Source: Quercus robur | Lineage: Eukaryota > Streptophyta > Magnoliopsida > Fagales > Fagaceae | Assembly (NCBI RefSeq): GCF_932294415.1 | Contig: NC_065536.1 | Coordinates: forward strand, 15,683,974 to 15,747,973 | Direction: 5' to 3' | Length of the DNA: 64,000 nucleotides | Shown here: positions 44,901 through 55,274 of the stretch, one piece after another | How positions within the stretch are numbered: the stretch's first letter is position 1 | How the letters are laid out: every line of letters starts with the position of its first letter | Position numbers and translations under genes: made by a program | Notes under the pieces: generated by a model | What the model was told of the DNA's origin: nothing | The model's database searches: none | Seen by the model: the letters and a program-made list of their open reading frames with translations, nothing else

Positions 44901-47707
44901 GGTGGAAACATATGTATTTAAATTTGTTTGTGCCTAAAGTTTGAATCAAATTCAAAAGTTCTTTTTTCATCCATAAACTAATAATACGATACGCTCTCTG
45001 TCCTTTGGTCCACTTTTATCCTATCTTTCTAACTAGTTAGCACTATTTTTAGCATTAGAGAATCTGACATTCTAACATGATCATTAATTTTTTCCTTTTA
45101 GAAAAAATAAATAAAATAAAAACACCCATGAGGTGAACAATTGGCATGAAACCATTGGTCACATGCACGACATGAATGATTTAAAGTTTAGGAACAAAAG
45201 AGAAATTTTTTCAATAGTGCAGTGGTGAAAAAAGATTTTTAAAGTTTTAAGAACAAAAAGTGCAAGGCTTTCAATAGTTTAGGGATGAAAAACGAACTTC
45301 ATGCAAACTTTAAGGTCGAAAAAAATGTTTAGCTATATATACATTCTTCTAACTTCTCATCACTGTATCAATGTCTCTTCTAATAAGATGATGGAACCAA
45401 GAATGTCAACATTTTGAAGAACCCAGACCTCTATAATTACCTCCCTGTGCATGCAATTCTCAGGCAGAAGGCTCAAAACCATCTGTCCCAGGCCCTACAA
45501 GGTAACATCTTACAGTTATCAGAAAACTTTACTCTGTTGTATCCAGCACCACAATAGGAACTATTTGTTCAGTCATAAGGGTCTAGGAATCAATGGGTGA
45601 CCTATAGGTTACCACCAGTCTAGCTTCAGAAGCATTGCTGAAAAGCATGACATAAAATTAAAAATATTGATAATAAGTCCACATAATTTAGATGTTATCG
45701 TCCTTACAAACATCTAATGCAGCAACCAAATCATTTGAGATATGCCACAGTATCCACAAAATCATCTGATTATTATTTAAGATTTTATTACCAATATGCA
45801 TACACATGGAAAAGATTATTAATCAAATTATTGTCAAAGGTAAGTAATCCAAAAATAGTAACGTAGAATGACATAACAATACATATCAAACAATTTATTT
45901 GGAGATAAAACCATTGCCAACACATGAGAGTGCTGTCGAACAGAAAAAGGATGCAGTTTAGCAAACTTGACATATACCTTCTCTTGCCTCTATACTACTA
46001 GAAGGAAAAAATTTAAGTAATAAAAAAACACAAATATAATGTTGCTAGATGTACCTAATGATATGATGCCACAGGATATTAATGTACCAACAGCACCAAA
46101 GAGAATGATAGTCATAAAGTTTTCAAAAAATCGCTTCTTTTTCACCTGAAACCTGGCAAAAATAACAGAGATCAAGATCATATATCAGAAAGGTTGAAAA
46201 ATATATATTAAAAGAATCCATCATTAATATGAGATTAATGGAAGTCATGTGAAGATATAAATTTCAACCATAAAGCACACACACACGCACATATGGCGCT
46301 TAGCTTAATGAAAACATGTTGCAACTATGCGTTATTTTCTTATCGTGTTGGGTCAACAAATCGATTGTTTTAGAATCTTTATTCATCAGATAAGAACAGA
46401 ATGGAGAAAAAGAAGGAATTTGTGTGAGCAGGTCAGAAACAATGAGATTGGTAAAGTTAACTGGAACTCATACAGTTCCGAATGATTGGTAAACAGAAAC
46501 TGTCTGCATGATCCTAAAATCCTAGACTTCTTGAGTTTCTATCATTGCTCAGCCAACATATTTCCCTGTCTATAAATCTTAATTTGATGAAGTTGCCTAA
46601 TTCAATACCACAAGAATCAATATGTACTGAGAACTAGTTTCAGATAATGGACATATCGAAGCTGGAACCTATTAGACATTACATCCTTCTTAATAATCAG
46701 TTAAGCATTTGTGTCTAAAATAACTTCTAATTATCAAAAATATCCAATATTCTGATTCTTGTTTCTAACCTTTTATAAAAAAATAAATAAAAAATCTGAC
46801 ATTCCTTTCTACTTTCTACAAAGCATATTCCTCAATTAGATCATTTCCCACAGTGAAATTTAATTGACATCATCCATGATCTTATCTTCTACTTATAATA
46901 AGTCTTTCACTTCAATGTATTTTGGAAAATCAAACTTGATGAGTCAAATTAAGAGAACCTGACTCACAGTCTCAAACTAAGGCAGTGAAAATGCTGAAAC
47001 ATGTTTTTTGGGTTCCCGAATGCCATAGCACCCAAAGATAAGCAAGCTTGAAAGTCACTTGAGTTCTTTCAGAGAAAAAAAATGGCAACTGTAAATGAAA
47101 TAATTAGCAATATAAGCTACCCACCACAATTTCAAAGGCAACCATCGTCAAACACACTTGTAATCTACAACTTCCCCCCCCAAATCACTCGTAAGCAACA
47201 ATTGATACATAAGAAAAAGCATATCACTCATATTAAACAACAAATTAAGATGCAAGCATTGAATATAAATTAAGAGACTACAAATTTTACCCAGCATTGA
47301 ATATGATAGGCGGCAGAAGGTATATGAAGAAAAGATCTTCACTAAACACTAAAAGATGCGAGCTTTTCCCCCCACTCACGAGCAAAATTACAATTCCAGT
47401 ACACACACCCTGCAACCAATACAACATAAAACAAAACAAAAAAATCCAGATTAAACACTTGCATAACTAACTCTACCAATGCCTAAACTAACATAATAAC
47501 TAACTCAAAAGCCAATATCTCTATAAAACTCACAATCACAAGGGCAGTGATCGACTCGTTAACCCAACGATTCTCCTCTAGAAGATGGCCGATCACAATA
47601 CACGCGCAGAGGAGCGCCACGAAGAGGTTCATGGAGACCACAGAGGCGTGATCAGACGTGGATAGCGATTGCAACTTTGACACAGCATAGCTCAATTCGA
47701 TCCCCAT
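38944..47707 (-). CDS. NHX: Vacuolar Na+(K+)/H+ antiporter of the NHX class I, 537 aa, 14 coding exons
   Basis: The protein exchanges cytosolic Na+ or K+ for vacuolar H+ at the tonoplast and so affects salt tolerance, K+ storage and vacuolar pH. Exons on minus: 47707-47534, 47409-47291, 46152-46055, 42391-42332, 42251-42205, 42114-41920, 41781-41735, 41177-41111, 40970-40870, 40760-40659, 40523-40385, 40295-40233, 39993-39910, 39261-38944. All are GT-AG with phases that close exactly to 1614 nt. The family's amiloride motif LFFIYLLPPI is in exon 2. AATDSVCTLQ and VVNDATSVVLFNAIQSF, carrying the conserved transport Asp residues, span exons 5-6. MRGAVSMALAYNQ is in exon 12. The tail HTVHYYWRKFDNAFMRP to FVPGSPTER is the class I C-terminus. 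About 10-12 membrane helices are expected. Exon 2 begins GVCTGI where relatives have GLGTGV. A leader intron follows a 5'-UTR exon ending at 48460. Confidence 0.95.
41864..41916 (-). repeat. (TG)n(AG)n microsatellite touching an NHX splice donor
   Basis: About 14 TG units are followed by about 12 AG units. On the transcribed minus strand the intron 6 donor GTAAC (41919-41915) runs directly into (TC)n then (AC)n. The tract therefore starts about five bases inside the intron. Confidence 0.95.
44278..45325. repeat. Degenerate tandem array of about 200-230 bp units with inverted ends, inside an NHX intron
   Basis: Four units begin near 44298, 44526, 44756 and 44963. Each carries AAACTATTAAAA-like, TTACACTTTCTGTCC, GTCCACTTTT, TAGCATTAGAGAATCT and AGGTGAAAACATATGTATTTAAA words in the same order. 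The outermost left segment (TTTCATCCCTAAACTTTT) recurs inverted at the right end (AATAGTTTAGGGATGAAAA, about 45275-45295). Terminal inversion plus internal tandem units suggests a non-autonomous DNA transposon, possibly Mutator-like. The block sits in the 3.66-kb intron between coding exons 3 and 4. Confidence 0.75.
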
Positions 47708-48169
47708 TGTTTGTTCCACCAATTTAGTACACAATCAATCTAAGATATATTATATATATATACTTAATTTCAATTATAGAAGACTTCGATTTTCCTTTAA
47801 TAGCCAATAATTAATAGTATCTATGTCTCCGAGCTGTCCATATCATCAAAATCTCGGATCTCAGTAATCAAACAAGCTCTGCATTCAAATAAACCAAACA
47901 AATTAAGCGAACTTCTTTGTATATTCAGTCTCAGAATTGAAAAATACGAAATGCTTCAACGCGGTAAAAAAAAATATTTTAAAAAAAAAAAAAAAGCTAA
48001 AACGCACTTTTCAAAAATTTATTTAAAAAAAAAAAAAACAAATTTTGAGCAAAAATAAGAAAAGAAATGAAAATTACAACAGTGAATTGTTTGGTTGCTG
48101 AGAAAATGTAGGAAACATAACGATCTCTGCCTAAGTTTAGGCGAAACCTTTCTACCGTCCAAAAAAACA

Positions 48170-48220
<51 letters not shown>

Positions 48221-48920
48221 CAAAATTGAAAATCCGTTTCCTTTTGCTTCTCTCAGGAACCAAACAATCGCGAAGGATCGTTTCTGTCTAAGTTTAGGTG
48301 AAACCTTTCTACCGTCCGAATAAACAAAAACACCAGAAATTTAAATAAATAAATAAAAAAAGCTCCAGAATTTATTTTCTTTTGCTTTTCTCAGGAGCCA
48401 CACAACAGCGAAGAATCGTTTCGTTTCGACAAAGTAGTTGAGAAAGGTAAAACGCTTACCAAGAGCGCTTGGGAGGTACATGCAGAGAGAAGAGAAGGCA
48501 ACGAAGCTTTGGAAATCGGTAAACGAAGACAGAGGATTCGAATAACAGAGAAAGAGAGAGAGAGAGCACGCAATCAATCAATCAATCAATCAATCTCTGG
48601 TTCGAAATCCTCGCTGAATGCAAGCAAAAGATCTACGGCTGTACTATTTTCGTTTCCACAAAAAATAAAAAAATGCCACAAAATTTTTCAGTATAGCTCC
48701 TCGAAGCTCAGGCTCGCCAAAATTTATACGTCTGTGTCTCTCTCTGTGTGTGTTTATATATATAGAGAGAGAGAAAGAGAGAGAGAGAGAGACACGGAGA
48801 TTCACGAATCTATTGTAACTGCAAGGCTAGATGATAAGCAAAGTTTCTTAGAGAGAGAGAGAGAGAGAGAGAGGAAATCTCTGGAAAGAGAGATAATTGA
48901 AGAAAGTGGTTAGAGAGAGA
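47708..48920 (-). promoter_or_regulatory. NHX leader: 5'-UTR exon, leader intron and promoter-proximal region
   Basis: On minus, GCGCTCTTG followed by GTAAGCG marks a leader donor at 48460/48459. A probable acceptor (ATATCTTAG) lies about 40 bp before the ATG at 47707. The leader exon and upstream DNA are rich in GA/CT tracts (48769-48792, 48850-48872) and contain a (CAAT)n array at 48571-48595. Inside the leader intron a unit of about 155 bp is tandemly repeated (from 48121 and from 48276), each copy holding CTAAGTTTAGG(C/T)GAAACC and a CTTTTGCTT(C/T)TCTCAGGA segment. Such pyrimidine-rich leaders are common in plant transporter genes; control of expression is not shown by the sequence. Confidence 0.65.
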
Positions 48921-49551
48921 GAGTGAGAGAATCACGGAACTGGAAGATGAAAAAGCGAATGAGGGGACAGAGATGAAGAGAGAGGCAGTGACATGAAATA
49001 GTGGTAATAATTGAATATACTATGATACGGCGATCGTAATCGGAGCCTACGCTGTATCTTTCTTCCTGACCGTTGGATTTGCCAGATGTCACCTTCGTCT
49101 CTGTTCCCTGTTCCCTGACCGTTACTATTATTTTCGCGCTACACTACGTATGGTACGTAGAAACGTAGAAAAAAAAATTATATATATATATATTATTACA
49201 TTATTATAATATTTACGTCATTAAATGATTTTTTTTAAACTAATTAATAATTATAGTCACCTCAAAAAATAAATTTAATAATGATATATATGGTAGAGTT
49301 TCCATGTTGAATTAACTTTGACCCAATGTAATTAATATTATCATATATAGCATCAAATTATCAATATATGATACATTTTAAAAATATATATATTTTTAGA
49401 TAGGATAAAATTTCAACCTTTAGCATTTAGGTCATTATTATTACTTTTATCATCAAGCTATATTATAATGTCAAATTATTAATGTAGTCTTTAATAATTG
49501 AATAAGAGATCTATAATTTAATTCTTACTTATATAAAAAATCTACAAAACT

Positions 49552-49684
49552 TTCACAACAAATTAAAATTGGTAAGTTATTATTGGTTCTAATTCAAACC
49601 TACCATTAAAATTATTTTTTTGCTCACTAGTAATAACTCATAATAACCTGCCACTTATAATTTGTTGTTATGAAAATGTTGTGG
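49552..49684. mobile_element. Short MITE with long terminal inverted repeats
   Basis: The left segment CACAACAAATTAAAATTGGT and the reverse complement of the right segment (CAACAAATTATAAGTGGCAG) are imperfect inverted repeats of about 30-40 bp around a short non-coding centre. Class is not determinable from the ends. Confidence 0.5.
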
Positions 49685-49711
49685 ATATTACATTTCTCAT
49701 CTATTTTTTAT

Positions 49712-49782
49712 GTAAGCAAAATTTAAACCCCATATCTTTTGTTCAATAACAAAATATTTTTCCAGTTGAACTACCTGAAATT
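49712..49782 (-). mobile_element. Degenerate SINE head (A and B box remnants)
   Basis: On minus, TAGTTCAACTGG fits the pol III A box and GGGGTTTAAATT fits the B-box position, spaced as in the SINE at 17.8 kb. The body is not recognisable. Confidence 0.35.
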
Positions 49783-50675
49783 TATATATTTAGACCTTTT
49801 ATTTATGGAAGTTAAGAATTTAAGATTATTAATAAGTATAATGACAGTATATATATATATATATAATTGTAGAGATTATTTATTGTAATGTTGATGCATA
49901 ATTAAAATTATGTTAGTAATAAATCCAGTTGAAAATCATTTTACTCCAATTGTAACAAGTAGTGTGTCAAAAATTGTGAAAAATATTTTGTATCTAACAT
50001 TACTCTAAAATTATCCAAGTCTTTCCACACTTTGACTGAAAGAAGTTAGAACATAAAACAAAACTCCTAATTAAATTTTTTTTTTTTTAAACTTTTTTTT
50101 TTACTGAAACGATAGAACTCCTCAATTTTCAACACGTGATACTTGTTTACTAAATCTGTACGAGAATTTTTAGTTAAAATTATTTATATATGGATCACAT
50201 AAAGATAAAGCTTAAATATTTTGGTATTAAGTAAATTTAAAAAAAAAAAAACATACCTTCTTCAAATATTAATTTCGTTATTTTTATTCTCTCACCTCAA
50301 ATATAGGAAAAGAAGACCGTTAAAAGTGAGATTCTAATGAAAGTATGTATTGCTATTACCAACCAAGTGGAGAGATTAATGTTGCTAGATTCTTGCACTG
50401 GTTGTGTTCTATTTCTTTGTTTTTTTTTCTTCTTTTTTTTACCTCCATCTCCTCCTGTTTTGTAAACCAAACACTCCTGTTTACTTTCTAAAAACAAGAA
50501 AATCAAAAAAGTAATGGGATGCATGCATGAATCATGGCATAATTGGCTATAAAGCAAGCTGTATATGATTGAGAATAAATGAATAACAATGCAAATAGTT
50601 ATTGTCAATGTCGAGGTCAACAGCTTTCCACTTTCCAGATTAGTGGTACAATACAGTGACTTTTATTTTTAGGGT

Positions 50676-50815
50676 GTTTCAACTTATGACATCTGCTCTT
50701 GATGATAATTTTTTATTGTTAAACCCAAACTATAATTGATTTTTGGTGTAGGCAGAAATTAAGTTTCAAATCTCTTATTTAACATTTCAACCATCAAAGA
50801 CTATACTGCCTTGGG
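50676..50815 (-). mobile_element. Old copy of the tRNA-derived SINE
   Basis: Read on +, the reverse complement of the 17.8-kb SINE can be followed: TTTCAACTTATGAC, CTGCTCTTGATGATAA, TGATTTTTGGTGTAGGC, CAAATCTCTTATTT, CAACCATCAAAGACT. It has many substitutions and lacks the tail and clear target duplications, so it is older than the copy at 17.8 kb. Confidence 0.8.
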
Positions 50816-53282
50816 AAGTAACAAATCCCCACGTTCCACTAAAAAAATTGATTGAGCTATACATATATGCTCAAATTACACGGTTTATTATTTTTTCTAT
50901 CATAAAAATAAAAAGTGAGAGAGAGGTTAAATTTTGTTAAACATAGCAAAGAAAACAAATTGACATTTTAAACTAAAAGAAGCATACCCTTAAACTTAAT
51001 TTAATGATGTAAAGCTTCACTTTTGATAAAAGCAAAGTCACACATGTGGTTTTACATTTATAATAAATCAAGCGGTGTTCCGGACTGAAATGCCACTATA
51101 CTTATTATAGGCAATTGGCAGGTTACAAATATTTTTATCCTTTTAATATTAATCTAGGGAGAGTCAAGAAAGAAGAAGATGAAGAAGAAGAATTTCACAC
51201 GCTTAGATGGTGACATGGTGTTCCACTCCATGCATGATTTTTTTTTTTCCTATTAAAAATAGATAGCGTGTGAAGAAAAGATGGGTATGTAATTCTATAA
51301 AATATGCTATTATCATTAAACCAGCACTTAATCCAATCCGTGATTATTTATTTGGTAAAAGGTCTAGATTATACAATAATTTTTGTTTCTTTTTTTTTTA
51401 ATCAAATTTATAATAGTTTGACATAGTTTGTGAACTTATGATTAGTGCATAATAAAAACAATGTCAATGATAAACCGGGAAAAATGGTTGTTTAACCTTA
51501 GTTTTTGAACAATATTGCCAAACAGCCATATTTTCAAATTATGTATCAAAATACTCTTATTTTGAAATTCATTATTTTAGGCAAAACTCAATATTCCTAA
51601 TGTCAAGTTCTATACAAATTTTTTTGAAAAAATCTAAGTGAAAAAATACATAAAATTCAACATTGTTAATGTCAAATTCCAGGCAAAACTCGACCTCACC
51701 AATATCGAATTTCAAAACTAGAGTATTTACTACGAAGTTTAAAAACGAGGTTATTTGACTACATAGGTTTTTTTTTTTTTGGGGGGGGGGGGGGGGGAAT
51801 TGAAAAATTAATGCTAAATAGCCATTTTTCCCATTATAAATCATAAACCCATAGGAGTGATATTATCCCATAGTACTAAATCATGTCAATAATAAAGTTT
51901 CACCTGCCTCCATGATGAGGCAAGTAACGTGAATAATTAGGTAAATAACCCGTGATGTTGATAAGTGATAAGGCTCACGGTATTACAATTAAAGTTCTCT
52001 TACCTTTTCTTTTGTCAAATTACAAATTTATAACCTCTAACTAAAATGGACAACAAATGATTGTTTTTCTGTGGTCCAAATCAACTGGCGCCACCACCCA
52101 AGGCTATGCATATCTAATCCCTCTCCGCACATCTCAATCATTGTTGCCCACAACCACAACTATAATAATTAAATAGATCAAACAATCACAGAAAACTTGG
52201 GAATATGTGTTGAATTTCATTTTGATTCTGTTCTTGCCAATGGATTTATGAAACGATAGGGCCAAATGTGTTAAACATCCTTGTCGTTCCACGTATACAA
52301 GTGGGTTGGAATCTTTTCTAGCATAGAAAATTTGGTCAAGATAGGAAATACAAGCTGGCCATGTTTGACACAAAGATAACAAAGAAAAACAAATGGTACA
52401 AGTAGTTGAAAAATACTAATACTATAACATATTGATCTTTCGAGAATTCATAATATACATTTTGTAATTTTAAAATATGTACTTAAAGCATTTAACAGCA
52501 AGGATGATATGGGTCTGATGTTGGAGTCTTATCAATTAATAGCATTGATTTATATTAACATGATCACCAAAGTTCTGTACATTTTCCATTAATATTAGTG
52601 CAGATAAATCTGATAAGCTTTTTCTCTGCAGATCTTCCCTAGCATTATTGTACGGCAACATGTATTTCAATAATACATAGTGATGTTGACAAATCTAGCA
52701 TGTGATGTGATTGTGAATTGAGGAGCTTCTGTCCATAGCATGTTACCAAGAAACATGTATGCCGAAAAATTAGCTAGGAGACTGACAGTCTTAAAACATT
52801 TTCCCCTTTTATATTGTGGTACTGGGTATGAATTAGTTGAACAGCCATTTTCATTTTTGTCTGCTGCTTTTTTTCTATTTGGCATGTTAAGTTTACTTTC
52901 AATTCCTGTAATAGAAGTGATGAAATCAAAGTATGCTTTGATAGACATCTCATAGATTCCTTTACAATTTCTCTAAAAGAGAGATCATAAGATTGATGAA
53001 ACACTAAAACACTTTCTAGTCTTTTATGTCTTCTGTCCTATGTTACATTTCTGTGTAATGTCTGGTTTACTAGTTTGATCTAAGGGAAACTTTGCAAGAA
53101 TATGGCATGAAAAGTTGCATGAAGACAACATGGTAAATGAAGATGCTATTGCTATATATAGGAATAGGGATAGGATAGGAATATTGTTACAGAAAGGGAA
53201 TATAGAATGGTTGTATGGTTTATGGAGAAAAGATCTTAGGAATAAGGACAAGTTTTGCTAATTGAATATGTCTTTTCCTTCA
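50816..53282. other. Intergenic DNA without a supportable gene
   Basis: AT-rich throughout. It holds a GAAGAAGAT array near 51175-51191, a T13-G17 homopolymer pair (51768-51797), and a locally repeated segment at about 51580-51715 (CAAAACTCAATATTCCTAATGTCAA and variants). The frame at 52740-52955 matches nothing I know. Confidence 0.45.
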
Positions 53283-53550
53283 GCATCTTATCCTCCAGTG
53301 TCAAGCTGATTTTGTCCCTGGACAAAGGGCCTCTGATGATAGTTATAGTTCAAGAAATCGTACACTAAAAAGGCAAATTAGATGTATTAGTTGCAAATTT
53401 TGGTCTAGACTATCTAGAGAAAGCTTTTGACAGATTAGAATGTTGTTCATTCATGATATCTTAATGTCATATAATTTTTTATTGAGCTTGCATCCTTTTC
53501 GGATTACTTATGTCCCTAGCTTGGGTGAAACTGTGAAAGGTATTTGCAAT
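53283..53550 (+). mobile_element. LINE reverse-transcriptase fragment
   Basis: The segment reads, across frame changes, QADFVPGQRASDD, then IIVQEIV, then LEKAFDRLEW and SFIHDILMSYNF. These are the RT motifs usually written QxxFVPGRxxxDN, IIxQEIxH and DLEKAYDRLEW. The catalytic YADD part is missing. It is a short decayed L1-type fragment. Confidence 0.65.
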
Positions 53551-54511
53551 CACACTACTAGAATACCAAATATATAATTATCAATAACAAGCACCAAAAA
53601 ACGCTTCACAGACAATCCTTTCATCAAGATTTCAAGTTCAAAAACCCAAAAGCAGTAAAGAATTCACCATCTCTCTTTATATTTTCCTTCTACTAAGGGC
53701 TAGTTTCACTGCCTCTTCTCTCACCTCTGCTTTAACCACCTTTCTCACTCTCACTCTCATCAACTCCTCCAATGAAAGCACCCAATTCCTCCTTACAACA
53801 CTAACTCAACATCCATATCCCCCTTCTTCAATACTTGTAAATGAAACCCTTTCAATGCCTCAACTCTCAAGCACTAGCCAACAAAAATCCGTCATAATTA
53901 TCAATTAATAGCTGCCATTGATTGATCAAAGTTCTTTACGTGTTCCATTACTTAAATATGAGTAATGCTAGAGTCAAAACTATGTTGCAAATATTTTACA
54001 AATTGTTGATGTGGCATGCTCCACACCAGCTATTAAATACATGCATTATTGTACAATAACAGCTAAGACTAAATTACTCTTCCAATGGCTACCCATTTTG
54101 AAGAAGACCTTGCTAGTTTATGTTCAAGAAGTTTTAGGACCGAGTATCAAATTCAAACTATGTCATGGACATAACATTTATTAATTTCCACAATTAAATG
54201 TTTGCGAAAATTTAAAAATTCCAAACATGCATAACTAAATGAATTTCAGTAATCAGTAAAAACAATTGTGTGTAAATCGCATTTATCACTTTTTGTTAAA
54301 ATTGTAACATGGTAGAGTGCTTCTAACTGTACACTGCAATGCTGTTACAGGTATGAAAGGAGAGAAAAAAATACATATGGACAAGTTTTCTTGATGGTAA
54401 CAGAATTTGCTTTCAATGCAGTATCTATACATGCATGTGGTTAAGTCCAAAGCTCTGTACTTGTTTGTTCAGAAATCTTTCCCCTCAACAAGTATCTTTC
54501 ATATGCTTGCC
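53551..54511. other. Intergenic DNA and 3' flank of the NEDD8 protease gene
   Basis: A frame at about 53575-53908 on + lacks an ATG but encodes a hydrophobic stretch (SLYIFLLLRASFTASSL) followed by a Ser/Thr/Pro-rich segment, like the start of a membrane-anchored protein. It may be a captured gene fragment but I cannot name it. A segment at about 53957-54030 (TATTTTACAAATTGTTGATGTGGCATG) resembles the end of a MITE. The last 100-200 bp are probably 3' UTR of the protease gene. Confidence 0.35.
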
Positions 54512-55264
54512 TCAATCCTCCTTCCTTAAATTTTCAATGAGCTTCAGTAGCTCATCTCTCATTGTCATCTCTAAAGATGCATTAACTTGCCTCTCTATAG
54601 CAGAAATCCAGTTGCTTTCCTTGCCCTTCTTTTTACTTGAATGCCATTGACAGATTACTTTGGCAATGGCAATGACATAAAGTCCACAGTCATATCCATT
54701 CGTTTGTTGTGGTGTATCACATTCTATAAAGGAAGGTTCAGCATCAGCAACTGCCACAGCTTTGGCAGTTGCACCCACATCTTTCTTTTTCTTCATTCTA
54801 CCTTTGGGTGTAGATGATGATGCTGTGTTTGGTTTGGCAGTTGGTCCCATAAATCCCTTGACAGCCTCGTAAAGCTTCATAGCATGAGAATTATTTACTC
54901 CCTCCATGCTGTCATGATGTGAAAATGTATTGCTACTCCTATCATAAACAAGCAAACTCCAATGTGTACCACTATCACCACCACTCAGATCATCATTGTC
55001 GTTCACAGTGAATAGAACCAATTTCTTGCTTGATAATTTGAGGGGTTCTATGATATCTTTGAGAGCCTCCTCTTTGCAATTAGCAAGCCAGAAAGACACC
55101 GAAGGTGGAACAAGAAGGATATCATGCGAGTCACATGAGGAAGACAGATAACCGAAGTAGAATGCAATTATTTGATCATTGAGATAACAGGGTCCTTCCA
55201 GAATATCCAAATCTGACACTCTCAAAACAATATCTTCATATGTCAGAACCTCTTTGTCATTCAT
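54512..55264 (-). CDS. NEDD8-specific cysteine protease (DEN1/NEDP1/SENP8 type), 250 aa
   Basis: This ubiquitin-like-protein protease matures the NEDD8 (RUB) precursor and removes NEDD8 from hyper-neddylated proteins, linking it to cullin-RING ligase control. The single coding exon starts MNDKEVLTYEDIVLRVSDLDIL at 55264, ten bases after a splice acceptor (TTATTTGCAG). Residues fit the C48 peptidase fold: the PCYLNDQIIAFYF substrate-contact segment at 25-37, catalytic His101 (GTHWSLLVYD), Asp118 (HHDSMEG), oxyanion Gln187 and nucleophile Cys193 (QTNGYDCGLYV). A Lys/Ala-rich low-complexity insert (about 143-176) separates the Asp and the Gln-Cys block, typical of variable loops. Length is near the usual 220-250. 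An upstream frame reading MLLVNVASY is intron sequence. The leader exon is near 58.0-58.13 kb. Confidence 0.93.
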   Translation of the reverse strand: MNDKEVLTYEDIVLRVSDLDILEGPCYLNDQIIAFYFGYLSSSCDSHDILLVPPSVSFWLANCKEEALKDIIEPLKLSSKKLVLFTVNDNDDLSGGDSGTHWSLLVYDRSSNTFSHHDSMEGVNNSHAMKLYEAVKGFMGPTAKPNTASSSTPKGRMKKKKDVGATAKAVAVADAEPSFIECDTPQQTNGYDCGLYVIAIAKVICQWHSSKKKGKESNWISAIERQVNASLEMTMRDELLKLIENLRKED

Positions 55265-55274
55265 GATTATGAAT

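Larger units (their letters stand above)
48921..50675. other. AT-rich intergenic DNA with a MITE and a SINE-head remnant
   Basis: No gene is visible. TA-rich simple repeats lie at 49176-49195 and 49848-49866. A MITE at 49552-49684 and a SINE-head remnant at 49712-49782 are listed separately. Confidence 0.45.
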
